A stretch of 64,000 bases of DNA from Roseomonas gilardii (GTDB lineage Bacteria; Pseudomonadota; Alphaproteobacteria; Acetobacterales; Acetobacteraceae), in the NCBI RefSeq assembly GCF_001941945.1, contig NZ_CP015584.1, positions 62,001-126,000 on the forward strand, read 5' to 3'. Positions 51,572-60,995 of the stretch are shown here, piece after piece. Each line of letters begins with the position of its first letter. The stretch's first letter is position 1. The translations under genes and the position numbers were made by a program. The notes beneath the pieces are model-generated. The model did not search any database and had not been told where the DNA came from. It saw nothing but the letters and a program-made list of their open reading frames with translations.

Positions 51572-52822
51572 ATGCAGAAAGCCCCCTTCGCCTCGACCCT
51601 GTCGGTGATCGTCGCCCTGCTCGCGGGCTTCGGCCTGCTGCAGATGGGCAACACGCTGCAAGGCACGCTTCTGGCCGTGCGCGGTGGCATGGAGGGCTTC
51701 TCGCCCACGGCGATCGGCCTGATCGGCGGTGCCTTCTCCGCCGGGCTCATGATCGGCTCGCTCGTCGCCAGCCGGCTGATCCTGCGCGTCGGCAAGACCC
51801 GCAGCTTCGCCGCCCTGGCCTCGACGGCGTCGATGGTGCCGCTGATCCATCTGCTCTGGGTCGATCCCGCGGCCTGGGTCATCGCACGCATGCTGACCGG
51901 CTTCTGCTTCGCCGGCCTGTTCATGGTTGTGGAAAGCTGGCTGAACGGTGCCGCCGCCAACGAGGTGCGCGGCCAGATCCTGTCCATCTATGGCATGACC
52001 GGGCTGGTCGCGGGCGTGGTCGGCCAGCTCCTGCTGCCGGTCGCCGATCCTGGCGGCTTCGCGCTCTTCGCCCTGGTGTCGATCATCCTGACCATCGCCG
52101 TCCTGCCGGTCACGCTGTCCCAGGCCCAGGCGCCGCCGCTGCCGGCCCAGCCAGTGCGGATCGACCTGTTCAGGCTGCATGCGCAGTCCCCTTTCGGCCT
52201 CGTCGCGGCCTTCCTTTGCGGCATCAGCGCGGGTGCCTTCTTCGCGCTCGGTCCCCTGCTGGCGCAGTCCATCGGTCTGGAGCAGCAGGGCATCGCGATC
52301 TTCATGGCCGCCGGCGCCCTAGGTGCCGCGGCGATGACATGGCCGCTCGGCCTGCTGTCGGACCGGATCGACCGCAGGCTGCTGGTGGTGGCCATCGCGC
52401 TGATCGCCGTGGGCGTGCTGGGCGCCATGGCCCTGTTCACCCCCTCCGGTGCCTCGGCCTGGGTGTATTTCGGCCTGGTCTTCGTCTTCGGTGGCCTGGT
52501 GGTGCCGACCTACAGCGTGGTCCTGGCCCATGTGAACGATTCCGTGCCGCCGGAGGAATTCGTGGCGGCTTCCGGCGGGATGCTGCTTGTCCAGGGGGCC
52601 GGCGCGGCGGTCGGGCCGCTGGCGATCGGGGCCGCGATGTCCGCCTTCGGGCCGCGCAGCCTGCCCTGGATGACGGTGCTGGCGCAGCTGCTGATCGCCT
52701 TCTACGGCATCTGGCGGATGACACGCCATGCCGCGCCGGCGCGGAAAGAGGAGTTCCGCGTACAGTCGCCGACACCGGTGGGCACGGAGCTCATCCGCGT
52801 GTCGCAGGAAGCGGTGCGCTGA
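51572..52822 (+). CDS. MFS transporter, YcaD-like
   Basis: This 416-residue, 12-helix permease starts MQKAPFASTLSVIVALLAG. Helix 2 GAFSAGLMIGSLVASRLILR and MVVESWLNGAAANEVRGQILSIYG in helix 5 resemble the YcaD group of putative MFS transporters. The loop before helix 9 reads GLLSDRIDRR, the repeated MFS motif. The substrate is unknown. An upstream frame reading from 51296 lacks family sequence and would cross the promoter patch, so the ATG at 51572 is preferred. Confidence 0.85.
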   Translation: MQKAPFASTLSVIVALLAGFGLLQMGNTLQGTLLAVRGGMEGFSPTAIGLIGGAFSAGLMIGSLVASRLILRVGKTRSFAALASTASMVPLIHLLWVDPAAWVIARMLTGFCFAGLFMVVESWLNGAAANEVRGQILSIYGMTGLVAGVVGQLLLPVADPGGFALFALVSIILTIAVLPVTLSQAQAPPLPAQPVRIDLFRLHAQSPFGLVAAFLCGISAGAFFALGPLLAQSIGLEQQGIAIFMAAGALGAAAMTWPLGLLSDRIDRRLLVVAIALIAVGVLGAMALFTPSGASAWVYFGLVFVFGGLVVPTYSVVLAHVNDSVPPEEFVAASGGMLLVQGAGAAVGPLAIGAAMSAFGPRSLPWMTVLAQLLIAFYGIWRMTRHAAPARKEEFRVQSPTPVGTELIRVSQEAVR

Positions 52823-52872
52823 GTCGGGAAGGTGGCCCCGGCGGCCGGTTTGGCGGATAAGGCGCCGCCGCA

Positions 52873-53655
52873 ATGGGGAGTCACGGCATGGTCCCGGATC
52901 GGAAGGATGCGGATGGGGAATCGCCCTGGGCGGAGGCCCGGGCGGCGCTCCCTGCCTCCTGGCGGGATGCGATCGGCGCGGAGTTCGATGCCGCCTATAT
53001 GCGGGCGCTCGCGGTCTTCCTCCGTTCCGAGGCGGAAGCGGGCAAGACCATCTTTCCCCGGTCCGACCGGATCTTCGCCGCCCTGAAACGGACCCCGCTG
53101 GACGCGGTGAAGGCCGTCATCCTCGGTCAGGACCCGTATCACAGGCCCGGGCAGGCCATGGGCCTCTCCTTCTCCGTGCCGCCGGGCGTGAAGCTGCCCC
53201 CTTCCCTGCGGAACATCCACAAGGAGCTGGAAAGCGATCTCGGCCTCCGTCCGCCCTCCCATGGCTGCCTGACCGCCTGGGCGGATGCCGGCGTCCTGCT
53301 GCTCAACACCTCGTTGACCGTGGAGGAAGGACGTCCCGGCAGCCATGCCCGCTCCGGCTGGCACCGCTTTACCGACCATGTCCTGGCCGCCGTGAATGCG
53401 CGGTCCGTTCCCACGGCCTTCGTCCTCTGGGGCAATGACGCACGGCGGCGGGCACCGCTGCTGGATGGCAACCGGCACCTGCTCCACCAGTCGGAGCACC
53501 CCTCGCCGCTCTCCGCCTATCGCGGCTTCTTCGGCTCCCGTCCTTTCTCCAGGGTCAATGATTTCCTGGCCTCGAAGGGGCTGGAGCCTGTGGACTGGCG
53601 GCTGGAGCAGCACGATGCCGATGCGGCAGCGTCCCCGAGGCACGCCGCAGGCTGA
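52873..53655 (+). CDS. ung: Uracil-DNA glycosylase, family 1
   Basis: This 260-residue enzyme, with an alternative start at 52888, removes uracil from DNA as the first step of base excision repair. The water-activating motif GQDPYH, the uracil-specificity segment LLLNTSLTVEEGRPGSH and the minor-groove intercalation loop HPSPLSAYRGF with the catalytic histidine are all present and intact. The length is slightly above the usual 225 because of an N-terminal extension of about 25 residues and a polar C-terminal tail. It stands as a single gene after the MFS gene and before a double hairpin. Confidence 0.95.
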   Translation: MGSHGMVPDRKDADGESPWAEARAALPASWRDAIGAEFDAAYMRALAVFLRSEAEAGKTIFPRSDRIFAALKRTPLDAVKAVILGQDPYHRPGQAMGLSFSVPPGVKLPPSLRNIHKELESDLGLRPPSHGCLTAWADAGVLLLNTSLTVEEGRPGSHARSGWHRFTDHVLAAVNARSVPTAFVLWGNDARRRAPLLDGNRHLLHQSEHPSPLSAYRGFFGSRPFSRVNDFLASKGLEPVDWRLEQHDADAAASPRHAAG

Positions 53656-53666
53656 AGCCGGCGCGT

Positions 53667-53712
53667 CCGGGGAAGCCCCGGGGTGGCGGGGCGCGTCGCA
53701 CGCCGCCCCGCC
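53667..53712. terminator. Double hairpin between convergent ung and M20 genes
   Basis: Two adjacent hairpins occupy the 65-base gap. The first is CCGGGG-AAG-CCCCGG at 53667-53681. The second pairs GGCGGGGC at 53685-53692 with GCCCCGCC at 53705-53712. Position between convergent stops makes this a likely bidirectional terminator. Confidence 0.6.
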
Positions 53713-53720
53713 CGTGCCCG

Positions 53721-54956
53721 TCAGGCGGCCAGCAGTTCCGCCAGGGTCAGCGCCACCACCTCGGTCGCCTTGCGCAGGTCACTGAGCGGCAGCCGCTCAT
53801 CGGCGCGATGGGCATTGGCGTCCTCGATGGTCCGGGGCCCGGCGCCATAGAGCGCGGCGGGGATGCCATGGGCTGAGTAAAGGCGCGCATCGGTGTAGAG
53901 CGGGACGCCCTTGGCGGTGATCGGCTCGCCCATGACCTCGCTGGCATGGCGGCACAGGGCCTCGACCAGCCGCTCGCCGCCCGGCAGCGGCTTCAGCGGC
54001 TCGGCCAGCAGGATGCGGCGCACCTCGACCCGGGCCTTCGGGAAGGCCGCGGCGGCATCGGCGATGACCTGGCGCAGCTCCGCCTCCGCCTCGGCCGGGT
54101 TCTCCTCGGGGATCATGCGGCGGTCGAGCCGGAGGGTGACGCGGTCGGGCACGACATTGGTGTTGATGCCGCCCTTGATCAGCCCGACCGTGAGCTGCGG
54201 CGAGCCGATGCCCGTGATGGCGGAGGTCTTCGCGGCCAGCCCCTTCCGCCAGTCGTAGAGGGTGGACAGGATCGCCGTGGCGGCCTCCAGCGCATCCACG
54301 CCGGTGAAGGGCATGGCGGCATGGGCGGAACGGCCGTTCACCTCCACCTCCAGGTGCAGGCAGCCGTTATGGGCGGTGACCACGTTGTAGGAGAAGCCGG
54401 CGCTCAGCACGAGGTCGGGCTTCGAGATGCCTTCGCTCAGCAGGAAGCCCGGCCCGACCTCGCCGCCCGCTTCCTCGTCATAGGTCAGGTGCAGTTCCAC
54501 CGTGCCGGACAGCGGTGCGCCCGAGGCTTCCAGCGCCCGGAGCGCCCAGACATAGGTGGCGAAGTCGGATTTCGACACGGCGACGCCGCGGCCATACATC
54601 CAGCCGTCCACCACCTCGGCGCCATAGGGGTCGCGGGTCCAGCCCTCGCCGGGCGGCACGACGTCGCCATGGGCGTTGAGGGCGATCACCGGCCCCTCCC
54701 CCGAACCGAGGCGGCGGCGCACCACGAGGTTGGTGACGCTGATCATGCCATGGGCCCGCACCAGCGCTTCCGGCACGGCGTGCAGCTCCACCTCGTAGCC
54801 GAGGGCGCGCAGCAGTTCCGCGGTGCGCTCGGCATGCGGTCGGCAGTCGCCCGGCGGGTTGTCGGAGGGCATCCTGACCAGTTCGGCGAGGAAATCCGCC
54901 TGGGCGCCCTGTTCCCCATCGAGGAAGGCGCGGATCGAATCCTGGTGGGACATCAT
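53721..54956 (-). CDS. M20 family metallopeptidase/deacylase (ArgE/DapE-like)
   Basis: This 411-residue protein starts at tandem ATGs overlapping the stop of the upstream M20 gene. M20 marks include the zinc histidine in NAHGDVVPPGEGW, the catalytic glutamate pair in TYDEEAGGEVG, a dimerisation domain (about residues 180-295) and a C-terminal KGVPLYTDARLYSAHGIPA. The position normally held by the zinc-bridging aspartate (GRG-x-x-D-x-K) reads GRGVAVSKSD, with valine there, so the metal site is altered or uses the nearby aspartate. It should hydrolyse an N-acyl or amide bond. It is coupled to the allantoate/carbamoylase-type gene. Confidence 0.83.
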   Translation of the reverse strand: MMSHQDSIRAFLDGEQGAQADFLAELVRMPSDNPPGDCRPHAERTAELLRALGYEVELHAVPEALVRAHGMISVTNLVVRRRLGSGEGPVIALNAHGDVVPPGEGWTRDPYGAEVVDGWMYGRGVAVSKSDFATYVWALRALEASGAPLSGTVELHLTYDEEAGGEVGPGFLLSEGISKPDLVLSAGFSYNVVTAHNGCLHLEVEVNGRSAHAAMPFTGVDALEAATAILSTLYDWRKGLAAKTSAITGIGSPQLTVGLIKGGINTNVVPDRVTLRLDRRMIPEENPAEAEAELRQVIADAAAAFPKARVEVRRILLAEPLKPLPGGERLVEALCRHASEVMGEPITAKGVPLYTDARLYSAHGIPAALYGAGPRTIEDANAHRADERLPLSDLRKATEVVALTLAELLAA

Positions 54957-56239
54957 GTTCTCTGGAAAGTCCGGGGTTGAAGGTGCTGCAAGGTTTCGAG
55001 GAGCACGCGCAGCGCGGCCAGGGCATCGGCTTCCGTGATGGCCTCGGCCGGATGATGGCTGATGCCGCCCTCGCAGCGAACGAAGATCATGCCGATGGGG
55101 CACAGGCGGGCCATGGCCAGCCCGTCATGGCCCGCGCCGCTCGGCAGGCGGAAAGGGCGGAGGCCGCAGCGGAGGCTGGCGCCTTCCAGCGCCTCGATCA
55201 GTGCCGGGTCGCAGGGGGCGGCGGCTTCGTCATAGGTTGGCCGCAGCGACAGGCTCACGCCACGGCGCGCCGCGATCGTGGACAGTTCGTCGCGCAACCG
55301 CCCGCATGCCGCGTGCCGCAGGGCGTCGCGGGGGCTGCGGATGTCGATGGTGAAGCGGGCGCCGGCGGCGATGACGTTCACGGCGCCGGGGCTGGCCGAG
55401 ACCTGCCCGACCGTCGCGACGAGATCCGGCTCCTCCAGCGCCAGCCGCTCCACCGCCAGCACCATCTCCGCCATGGCCGCCACCGCGTCGCGGCGCAGAT
55501 GCATCGGCACAGTGCCGGCATGGCCGGCGGTGCCGCCGATCTCGGCCACGAAGCGCGTGGCGCCGTTGATCGCGGTGACGATGCCGGTGGGCAGGCCCTC
55601 GGCCTCCAGCACCGGCCCCTGCTCGATATGGACCTCCAGATAAGCCAGAACCTGGTCCGGGCGGCGCGCCAGGGCGGGGATCGCCGCGGGATCGGCACCG
55701 AAACGGTGCAGCGCCTCGCGCAGGCTCACCCCTTCCGCGTCGCGGCTTTCCAGCGCCGAGGGGTCGAAGCCGCCCGCGACGGCGCGCGAACCGGTCAGCG
55801 TCACGGGGAAGCGCACGCCTTCCTCATCGCCGAAGGCCAGGACCTCCACGGCGAAGGGCAGGCGCCGCCCGGCGGCGTGCAGGGCCGCCACGGCCTCGAT
55901 GGCCACCAGCACCCCGAGCATGCCGTCATAGCGGCCGGCATTGCGCACCGTGTCGATATGCGAACCGAGCAGCAGGACGGGCAGGCCGGGCTCCTGGCCC
56001 TCATAGCGGCCGATCACGGTGGCGGCCGCATCGAGCGAGACCGTCATCCCGGCTTCCCGCATCCAGGCTGCCACCTGCTCGGCGGCGGTGCGATGCTCCG
56101 GCGTGAGGTAGAGGCGGGTGAGGCTGCCCTCATCGGCTGAGAAGCGGCACAGCGCGTCCAGGCGCCGCATGAGCCTGGAACCCGGCGCGGGGCTGTCGCC
56201 CGGCCCGGCTGCCATCCTGCGTGCGATGTCCTGCCTCAT
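54953..56239 (-). CDS. Zn-dependent amidohydrolase, allantoate / N-carbamoyl-L-amino acid hydrolase type
   Basis: About 428 residues are read from the ATG at 56239; an ATG at 56323 is in frame, but its extra sequence is basic and unlike the family. The M20C marks are present: LLGSHIDTVRNAGRYDGMLG with two metal ligands, VLAFGDEEGVRFP with the catalytic/metal glutamates, YLEVHIEQGPVLE, and LPSGAGHDGLAMA near the C-terminus. Relatives release ammonia and CO2 from allantoate, N-carbamoyl amino acids or beta-ureidopropionate. It is the first gene of a two-gene unit with the second M20 enzyme, and divergent from LysR. Confidence 0.88.
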   Translation of the reverse strand: MRQDIARRMAAGPGDSPAPGSRLMRRLDALCRFSADEGSLTRLYLTPEHRTAAEQVAAWMREAGMTVSLDAAATVIGRYEGQEPGLPVLLLGSHIDTVRNAGRYDGMLGVLVAIEAVAALHAAGRRLPFAVEVLAFGDEEGVRFPVTLTGSRAVAGGFDPSALESRDAEGVSLREALHRFGADPAAIPALARRPDQVLAYLEVHIEQGPVLEAEGLPTGIVTAINGATRFVAEIGGTAGHAGTVPMHLRRDAVAAMAEMVLAVERLALEEPDLVATVGQVSASPGAVNVIAAGARFTIDIRSPRDALRHAACGRLRDELSTIAARRGVSLSLRPTYDEAAAPCDPALIEALEGASLRCGLRPFRLPSGAGHDGLAMARLCPIGMIFVRCEGGISHHPAEAITEADALAALRVLLETLQHLQPRTFQRT

Positions 56240-56405
56240 GCCGGTCCCGGCCCCCCTGGCCGCGTCGCTCCGGGCGAAGCCTGCCCGATCCTTCACGGCG
56301 CGGCAGGTTGGACGAAAAGGCACGATAGGGCCAATATATTATCGGACTTGATCCAGTCGTTTTGCCTATTGATGGGCCAGCCCTTGCTGGCCGGGATGCC
56401 ACCAC

Positions 56406-57299
56406 ATGGAATTGCGACACCTGCGCTACTTCGTGGCGGTGGCCGAGGCCCTGAGCTTCACCGCCGCCGCCGCCCGGCTGGGCCTGTCGCAGCCCCCGCT
56501 CAGCCAGCAGATCCAGGATCTGGAGCAGGAGTTGCAGACCCGGCTGCTGCGCCGGAACAGCCGGAGGGTCGAGCTGACCGATGCGGGGGAAGCCTTTCTG
56601 CTCCAGGCCCGCGCCATCCTCGCCCAGGCGGAGGAAGCGGCCGGGCAGGCCCGCGCCATCGGCCAGGGCCGGCGGGGCCGCCTCGACATCGCGCTGACGG
56701 GTTCAGTCCTGCTCGGGCCCCTGGCCCCGCTGGTGGCGGGATTCGAGGCCCGCTTTCCCGAGGTGGAGGTGCGCCTGCACGAGATGCCGCCCCAGGAGCA
56801 GCAGGAAGCCCTGCATGCCCGCCGCGTCGATCTCAGCTTCCAGCGCTGGCCACGCGAGGATGATGCGCTGGTCGCGGAGCGCGCCTGGGCGGAGGGGGTC
56901 TGCGTGGCGCTGCGCGACGATCATCCGCTGGCGGCGCGCGATGGCCTGCGCCTCGCGGAGCTGCGGGAGGAACGGCTGGTCTTCCTGCGGCTGCGGGATT
57001 CGCGCTTCGCCGCCTATCTTCGGGATGCCTGCATCGCGGCGGGCTTCACGCCCCGCATCTCGCAGCAGGTGGTGGAGGCGCATTCCCTGCCCAGCCTCGT
57101 GGCCGCGGGCTTCGGCATCGCGCTGGTGCCGGAAAGCGTGGCCCTGCTGTCGCGCCAGGGCGTCCTCTATCGCCCGCTGGCCGATGCGCCCCTGGTGGCG
57201 GATGTCCAGATGATCCGCCGGCCCGACCACAGCGCCGTGACGGGGCGCTTCCTGGATTTCGCGCGGGATTTCCTGGCCCGGCAGGTGCAGGGCCGATAG
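56406..57299 (+). CDS. LysR-family transcriptional regulator
   Basis: This 297-residue regulator begins MELRHLRYFVAVAEALSFT. Its HTH reads AAARLGLSQPPLSQQIQDLE, the form seen in the BenM/CatM branch of LysR proteins. The effector domain continues to the C-terminus. It is divergent from the two M20 genes with 166 bases between starts; an AT-rich CCAATATATTATCGG stretch lies there at about 56330-56345. It therefore most likely controls those hydrolases. Its stop faces the SDR operon across a terminator hairpin. Confidence 0.92.
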   Translation: MELRHLRYFVAVAEALSFTAAAARLGLSQPPLSQQIQDLEQELQTRLLRRNSRRVELTDAGEAFLLQARAILAQAEEAAGQARAIGQGRRGRLDIALTGSVLLGPLAPLVAGFEARFPEVEVRLHEMPPQEQQEALHARRVDLSFQRWPREDDALVAERAWAEGVCVALRDDHPLAARDGLRLAELREERLVFLRLRDSRFAAYLRDACIAAGFTPRISQQVVEAHSLPSLVAAGFGIALVPESVALLSRQGVLYRPLADAPLVADVQMIRRPDHSAVTGRFLDFARDFLARQVQGR

Positions 57300-57310
57300 C
57301 CGCGCCCGGG

Positions 57311-57335
57311 GGGAAAGGCCCACCGGGCCCTTCCC
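57311..57335. terminator. Terminator hairpin between convergent LysR and SDR genes
   Basis: Eleven bases at 57311-57321 pair with 57325-57335 with one mismatch around an ACC loop. It sits in the 47-base gap between convergent stops. Confidence 0.65.
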
Positions 57336-57346
57336 TTGGCCCGTGC

Positions 57347-58099
57347 TCAGGCGGCGGTCAGGCCCGCGCCCAGGAAGCCGCCATCCACCGCGAGGACATG
57401 CCCCGTGATGTAGCTGGCATCCTCCGAGCAGAGGAAGGCCGCGGCCCCCGCCATCTCCTCCGGCTGCGCGTAGCGGCCCAGTGGCGTGCGCTGCGCCCAG
57501 CCGGCCCGGCTTTCCGGGGAGTGCATCCGCCGCACCAGCGGCGTGTCCACCGGCCCGGGCGCCAGGACATTCACGCGGATGCCGCTGGCGGCGAGATCGA
57601 CCGCCATCACCTTGCTCAGCGTGACCACGCCGCCCTTGGAGGCGCCATAGGCGGAGCGGTGGAAGTTGCCGGTCATGCCCGAGACGCTGGCGATGTTCAC
57701 GATGGACCCGCCGCCCCCCTCGCGCATCGCGCGGGCGCAGGCCTGCCCGACCACGAAGGTGCCGCGCAGATTGACCGCGACGATGCGGTCGAAGAGCTCG
57801 ACGGGCGTGTCGAGGAAGTCCCGCTCCGTGCCGGTCCCGGCCGAGTTGACCAGGCAGTCCAGGCGTCCATGCCGGTCCATGACCTGGGCCACCAGGTCCC
57901 GCACCTGCTCCGGATCGGAGACATCCGTCCGCACGGGGTCGATGTCCTCGCCGGAGAGGCGCTCCGTATTGGCCGACAGGTCCGCGGCGATGACCCTGGC
58001 GCCCTCCTCCAGGAGGCGGCGCGCGATGGCATCGCCGATGCCGGAGAGCCCGCCGGTGACGATGGCGACCTTGCCTTCGAGACGGTTCCGCATGCTCAT
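57347..58099 (-). CDS. Short-chain dehydrogenase/reductase (SDR)
   Basis: This 250-residue classical SDR has the NAD(P)-binding TGGLSGIGDAIA, NSAG, the catalytic tyrosine/lysine pair YGASK with serine upstream in NIASVSG, and PGPVDTPLV after the active site. An acidic residue after strand 2 (AADLSANTER) favours NAD(H). Its ATG overlaps the stop of the TRAP permease gene by four bases and has a GGGAGG site. It should act on the substrate the TRAP system imports, oxidising a secondary alcohol. FabG-like acyl reduction is less likely in this setting. Confidence 0.9.
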   Translation of the reverse strand: MSMRNRLEGKVAIVTGGLSGIGDAIARRLLEEGARVIAADLSANTERLSGEDIDPVRTDVSDPEQVRDLVAQVMDRHGRLDCLVNSAGTGTERDFLDTPVELFDRIVAVNLRGTFVVGQACARAMREGGGGSIVNIASVSGMTGNFHRSAYGASKGGVVTLSKVMAVDLAASGIRVNVLAPGPVDTPLVRRMHSPESRAGWAQRTPLGRYAQPEEMAGAAAFLCSEDASYITGHVLAVDGGFLGAGLTAA

Positions 58100-59988
58100 T
58101 TTCCTCCCAGGAAGCCGATCGAGATCCAGGGCACGGCGGCGACGAGGATGGTGCCCAGCAGCAGCGCGCCCATGTAGGGCCAGATCTTCCGCATGCCCGC
58201 ATCCGGGCTGACCTTGCCGATGGCGCAGGCGGCGTAGTAGCCGACGCCGAAGGGCGGCGCGAAAAGGCCGAGGCCCATCGCCAGGATCACCACCATCGAA
58301 TAATGCACCTCGTGGATGCCCATGCTCCGCGCGATGGGGAACAGCAGCGGGCCGAACAGCACGATGGCGGGAATGCCCTCCAGCACGCTGCCCAGGATCA
58401 TGAAGGCCAGGATCGACACCGCCATGAAGCCGATGGCGCCACCGGGGAGCGATCCCATCATCTGCGCCAGATCGCGCGAGAAGCCGGACTGGGTCAGCGC
58501 CCAGGCCATGCAGCTCGCGGTCCCGATGATCAGCAGGATCGAGCCCGACAGCGCCGCCGTATCCACCAGCATCGGGTAGAGGCGCCGCCAGTCGAAGCGG
58601 CGATAGAGCAGCAGCCCGGCGAGCACGCCATAAGCGATGCCGATGGTGGAGACTTCGGTCGCCGTGGCGACGCCCTCCACCACCGCGGCGCGGATCAGGA
58701 AGGGCAGCGCCAGGGCCGGCAGGGCCACCAGCAGCGCGCGCCCGACCATGCGGGCGCTGGCCTTGCGCACGCCGCTCATATCCTCGTGGCGCGAACGCTT
58801 CCACGCGATCAGCCCCAGGACCAGCGCCAGCACGAAGGCCGGCAGCAGGCCGCCGGTGAACAGCGCCGCGATGGAAACGCCGGTCACGGAGCCGATGGTG
58901 ATCAGCACGATCGAGGGCGGGATGGTCTCGCTCATCGCCCCGGAGGCCGAGAGCAGGGAGATCATCTCGCCCTCGTCGCAGCCGCGCCGCTTCATTTCGG
59001 GGAACAGCACGGGTGCCACCGCCGCCATGTCCGCCGCCTTGGCGCCGGAGATCCCGGAGACGAGATACATCGCGGCGAGCAGCACGTAGTTCAGCCCACC
59101 CCGGACATGGCCGAGCAGCGAGGCGAGGAAGTTCACCATGGCCGCCGCCATGCCCGTCATCTCGATCAGCGCGCCGAGGAAGACGAAGAGCGGCACGGCG
59201 AGCAGGATCAGGGTGCTCATCCCCTCATCCATCCGCCCGACCAGCACCAGCAGCGGCACGCTGGTGGTGCTGGCGAGATAGGCCAGCGTCGCCAGACCGA
59301 AGGAGAAGGCGATCGGCACGCCGGACAGCACGCCGGCCATCAGCAGGACGACGAAGAACACCACGAGATTGCCGTGGCCCATGGCCTTCAGGACCGGCGC
59401 GGCGAGCCAGAGCGCCGCCGCCAGCACGGCCAGGACGGCGCAGACCAGCAGCAGGTCCCGCAGCCGGTGCTGCGCCAGGCGCAGCAGCGAGGTGACGAGC
59501 ATCAGCGCCACGCCCACCGGCAGGGCGGCGGCGCGCACCATGTTCGACCATCCCAAAGCGGGGGTCTCGATGAACCACTCCTCCTCCGCATACTCCATGG
59601 CATGCGGCAGGAGCAGCAGCAGGAAGAGCGCGCCGGCGCCGATCGCCAGCGTCTGCATCGCCGCCTGGGTGGAGGGCGAGCGCTTCGAGATCAGTGCCGT
59701 CAGCCGCATGTGCTGCCCGCGCTGCAACGCGATCACCGCCCCCAGCATGGCCAGCCAGAGGAACAGAATGGAGGCCAGTTCGTCCGACCAGATGATGGGC
59801 TGGTGGAAGACGAAGCGGGCCACCACCCCGGCCAGGAGGATGGCGATCTCCGCCAGCACGATCAGCGCAGCGGGCACGGCCACCAGATGACACAACAGGC
59901 GGTCCGCGCGCGGCAACAGGCCGGCCGCCATCCCGGTCAGTGGCGGTGCAGCGGCGCCAACCGGGGGTGCATCCGCGATGGAACTCAT
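58096..59988 (-). CDS. dctM: TRAP transporter fused small and large permease subunits (DctQ-DctM)
   Basis: The 630-residue protein has a DctQ-like four-helix part at residues about 25-200 (with QPIIWSDELASILFLWLAML). A DctM-like part of about twelve helices follows at about 205-630, including GVPIAFSFGLATLAYL and SGISGAKAADMAAVAPV. Fused QM subunits are known in TRAP systems. Together with the binding protein it imports a carboxylate using the sodium or proton gradient. The start overlaps the dctP stop (ATGA) and the end overlaps the SDR start, so three genes are translationally chained. Confidence 0.92.
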   Translation of the reverse strand: MSSIADAPPVGAAAPPLTGMAAGLLPRADRLLCHLVAVPAALIVLAEIAILLAGVVARFVFHQPIIWSDELASILFLWLAMLGAVIALQRGQHMRLTALISKRSPSTQAAMQTLAIGAGALFLLLLLPHAMEYAEEEWFIETPALGWSNMVRAAALPVGVALMLVTSLLRLAQHRLRDLLLVCAVLAVLAAALWLAAPVLKAMGHGNLVVFFVVLLMAGVLSGVPIAFSFGLATLAYLASTTSVPLLVLVGRMDEGMSTLILLAVPLFVFLGALIEMTGMAAAMVNFLASLLGHVRGGLNYVLLAAMYLVSGISGAKAADMAAVAPVLFPEMKRRGCDEGEMISLLSASGAMSETIPPSIVLITIGSVTGVSIAALFTGGLLPAFVLALVLGLIAWKRSRHEDMSGVRKASARMVGRALLVALPALALPFLIRAAVVEGVATATEVSTIGIAYGVLAGLLLYRRFDWRRLYPMLVDTAALSGSILLIIGTASCMAWALTQSGFSRDLAQMMGSLPGGAIGFMAVSILAFMILGSVLEGIPAIVLFGPLLFPIARSMGIHEVHYSMVVILAMGLGLFAPPFGVGYYAACAIGKVSPDAGMRKIWPYMGALLLGTILVAAVPWISIGFLGGK

Positions 59989-60995
59989 GCCAGCCCCCCC
60001 ACCGCATCCTCCAGGGTCTTCCAGGCGGCGTCGCCGAACTTGCCCTTCCACTCGGCATAGAAGCCGGCCTTGCGCAGCGCGTCGCGGAAGGCCGCCGGAT
60101 CGGTGTCGTTGAACTGCAGCCCGGCGGTGGAGAGCTTCTCGCGCAGCTCGGCATTCAGCTTCGCCACATCCTCGCGCTGCTCCTTCGCGGCGCGCGCGAA
60201 TTCGCGCGACGCGATCTCCTGCACGTCCTTCGGCAGGCGGGAGAAGGCGCGCTGGTTGGCGAGGAGCCAGAAGCCGTCCCACATGTGGTTGGTGAGGGAG
60301 CAGTACTTCTGCACTTCGTAGAGCTTGGCGGCCTCCACGATGGCGAGCGGGTTCTCCTGCCCTTCCACGATCTTTGTCTGCAAGGCCGAATAGACCTCGT
60401 TGAAGTTGATCGAGGCCGGCGCGGAATCGAAGGCGCGGAACATCGAGGTCCAGAGCGGGCTGACCGGCACGCGGATCTTCATGCCACGCAGGTCCTCGGG
60501 CGTGCGGATCGGCCGGGTGCTGGTGGTGATCTGCCGGTAGCCGTTGTCGAAGATATGCTCGAAGGCCATGATGTTGCGCTTCGCGATCTCGGCCCGGATC
60601 AGCTTGCCCAGATCGCCATCCATGGCGGCGAAGACCTGCTGGCTGTCCTTGAAGGCGAAGCCCACGCCGTTGATGGCGGCGAGCGGCACCAGCGTGGACA
60701 GGATCAGCCCGGACAGCGTGAAGAATTCCAGCGCGCCGGAGCGCACCTGGCTCAGCATGTCCGTGTCGTTGCCGAGCTGGCTGTTGGGGAAGAGCTGGAT
60801 CTCCAGCCGCCCCCCGGTCGCGGCCTTGATGCGCTCCGCGGCCTCGGCGTTGCGCGTGTTCAGCGGATGCGTCGCCGGCAGGTTCGTTGCCAGCTTGTAG
60901 CTGAACTCCGCCGCCCAGGACGGGCGTGTCCGCAGGGCCACAAGCGGCAGGGCCGAGGCGCCGGCGAGCAGGGATCGGCGTTGGATGGATGTCAT
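59985..60995 (-). CDS. dctP: TRAP transporter substrate-binding protein (DctP)
   Basis: This 336-residue exported protein has the leader MTSIQRRSLLAGASALPLVA, with probable cleavage after WAA near residue 29. The DctP fold is recognisable: FSYKLATNLPATHPLN at the N-terminus, PNSQLGNDTDMLSQVRSGAL, and MKIRVPVSPLWTSMFRAF. In this family that arginine (in IRVP) binds the substrate carboxylate. It is the promoter-proximal gene of dctP-dctQM-SDR, and divergent from IclR. The substrate is a carboxylic acid, not identifiable further. Confidence 0.92.
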   Translation of the reverse strand: MTSIQRRSLLAGASALPLVALRTRPSWAAEFSYKLATNLPATHPLNTRNAEAAERIKAATGGRLEIQLFPNSQLGNDTDMLSQVRSGALEFFTLSGLILSTLVPLAAINGVGFAFKDSQQVFAAMDGDLGKLIRAEIAKRNIMAFEHIFDNGYRQITTSTRPIRTPEDLRGMKIRVPVSPLWTSMFRAFDSAPASINFNEVYSALQTKIVEGQENPLAIVEAAKLYEVQKYCSLTNHMWDGFWLLANQRAFSRLPKDVQEIASREFARAAKEQREDVAKLNAELREKLSTAGLQFNDTDPAAFRDALRKAGFYAEWKGKFGDAAWKTLEDAVGGLA

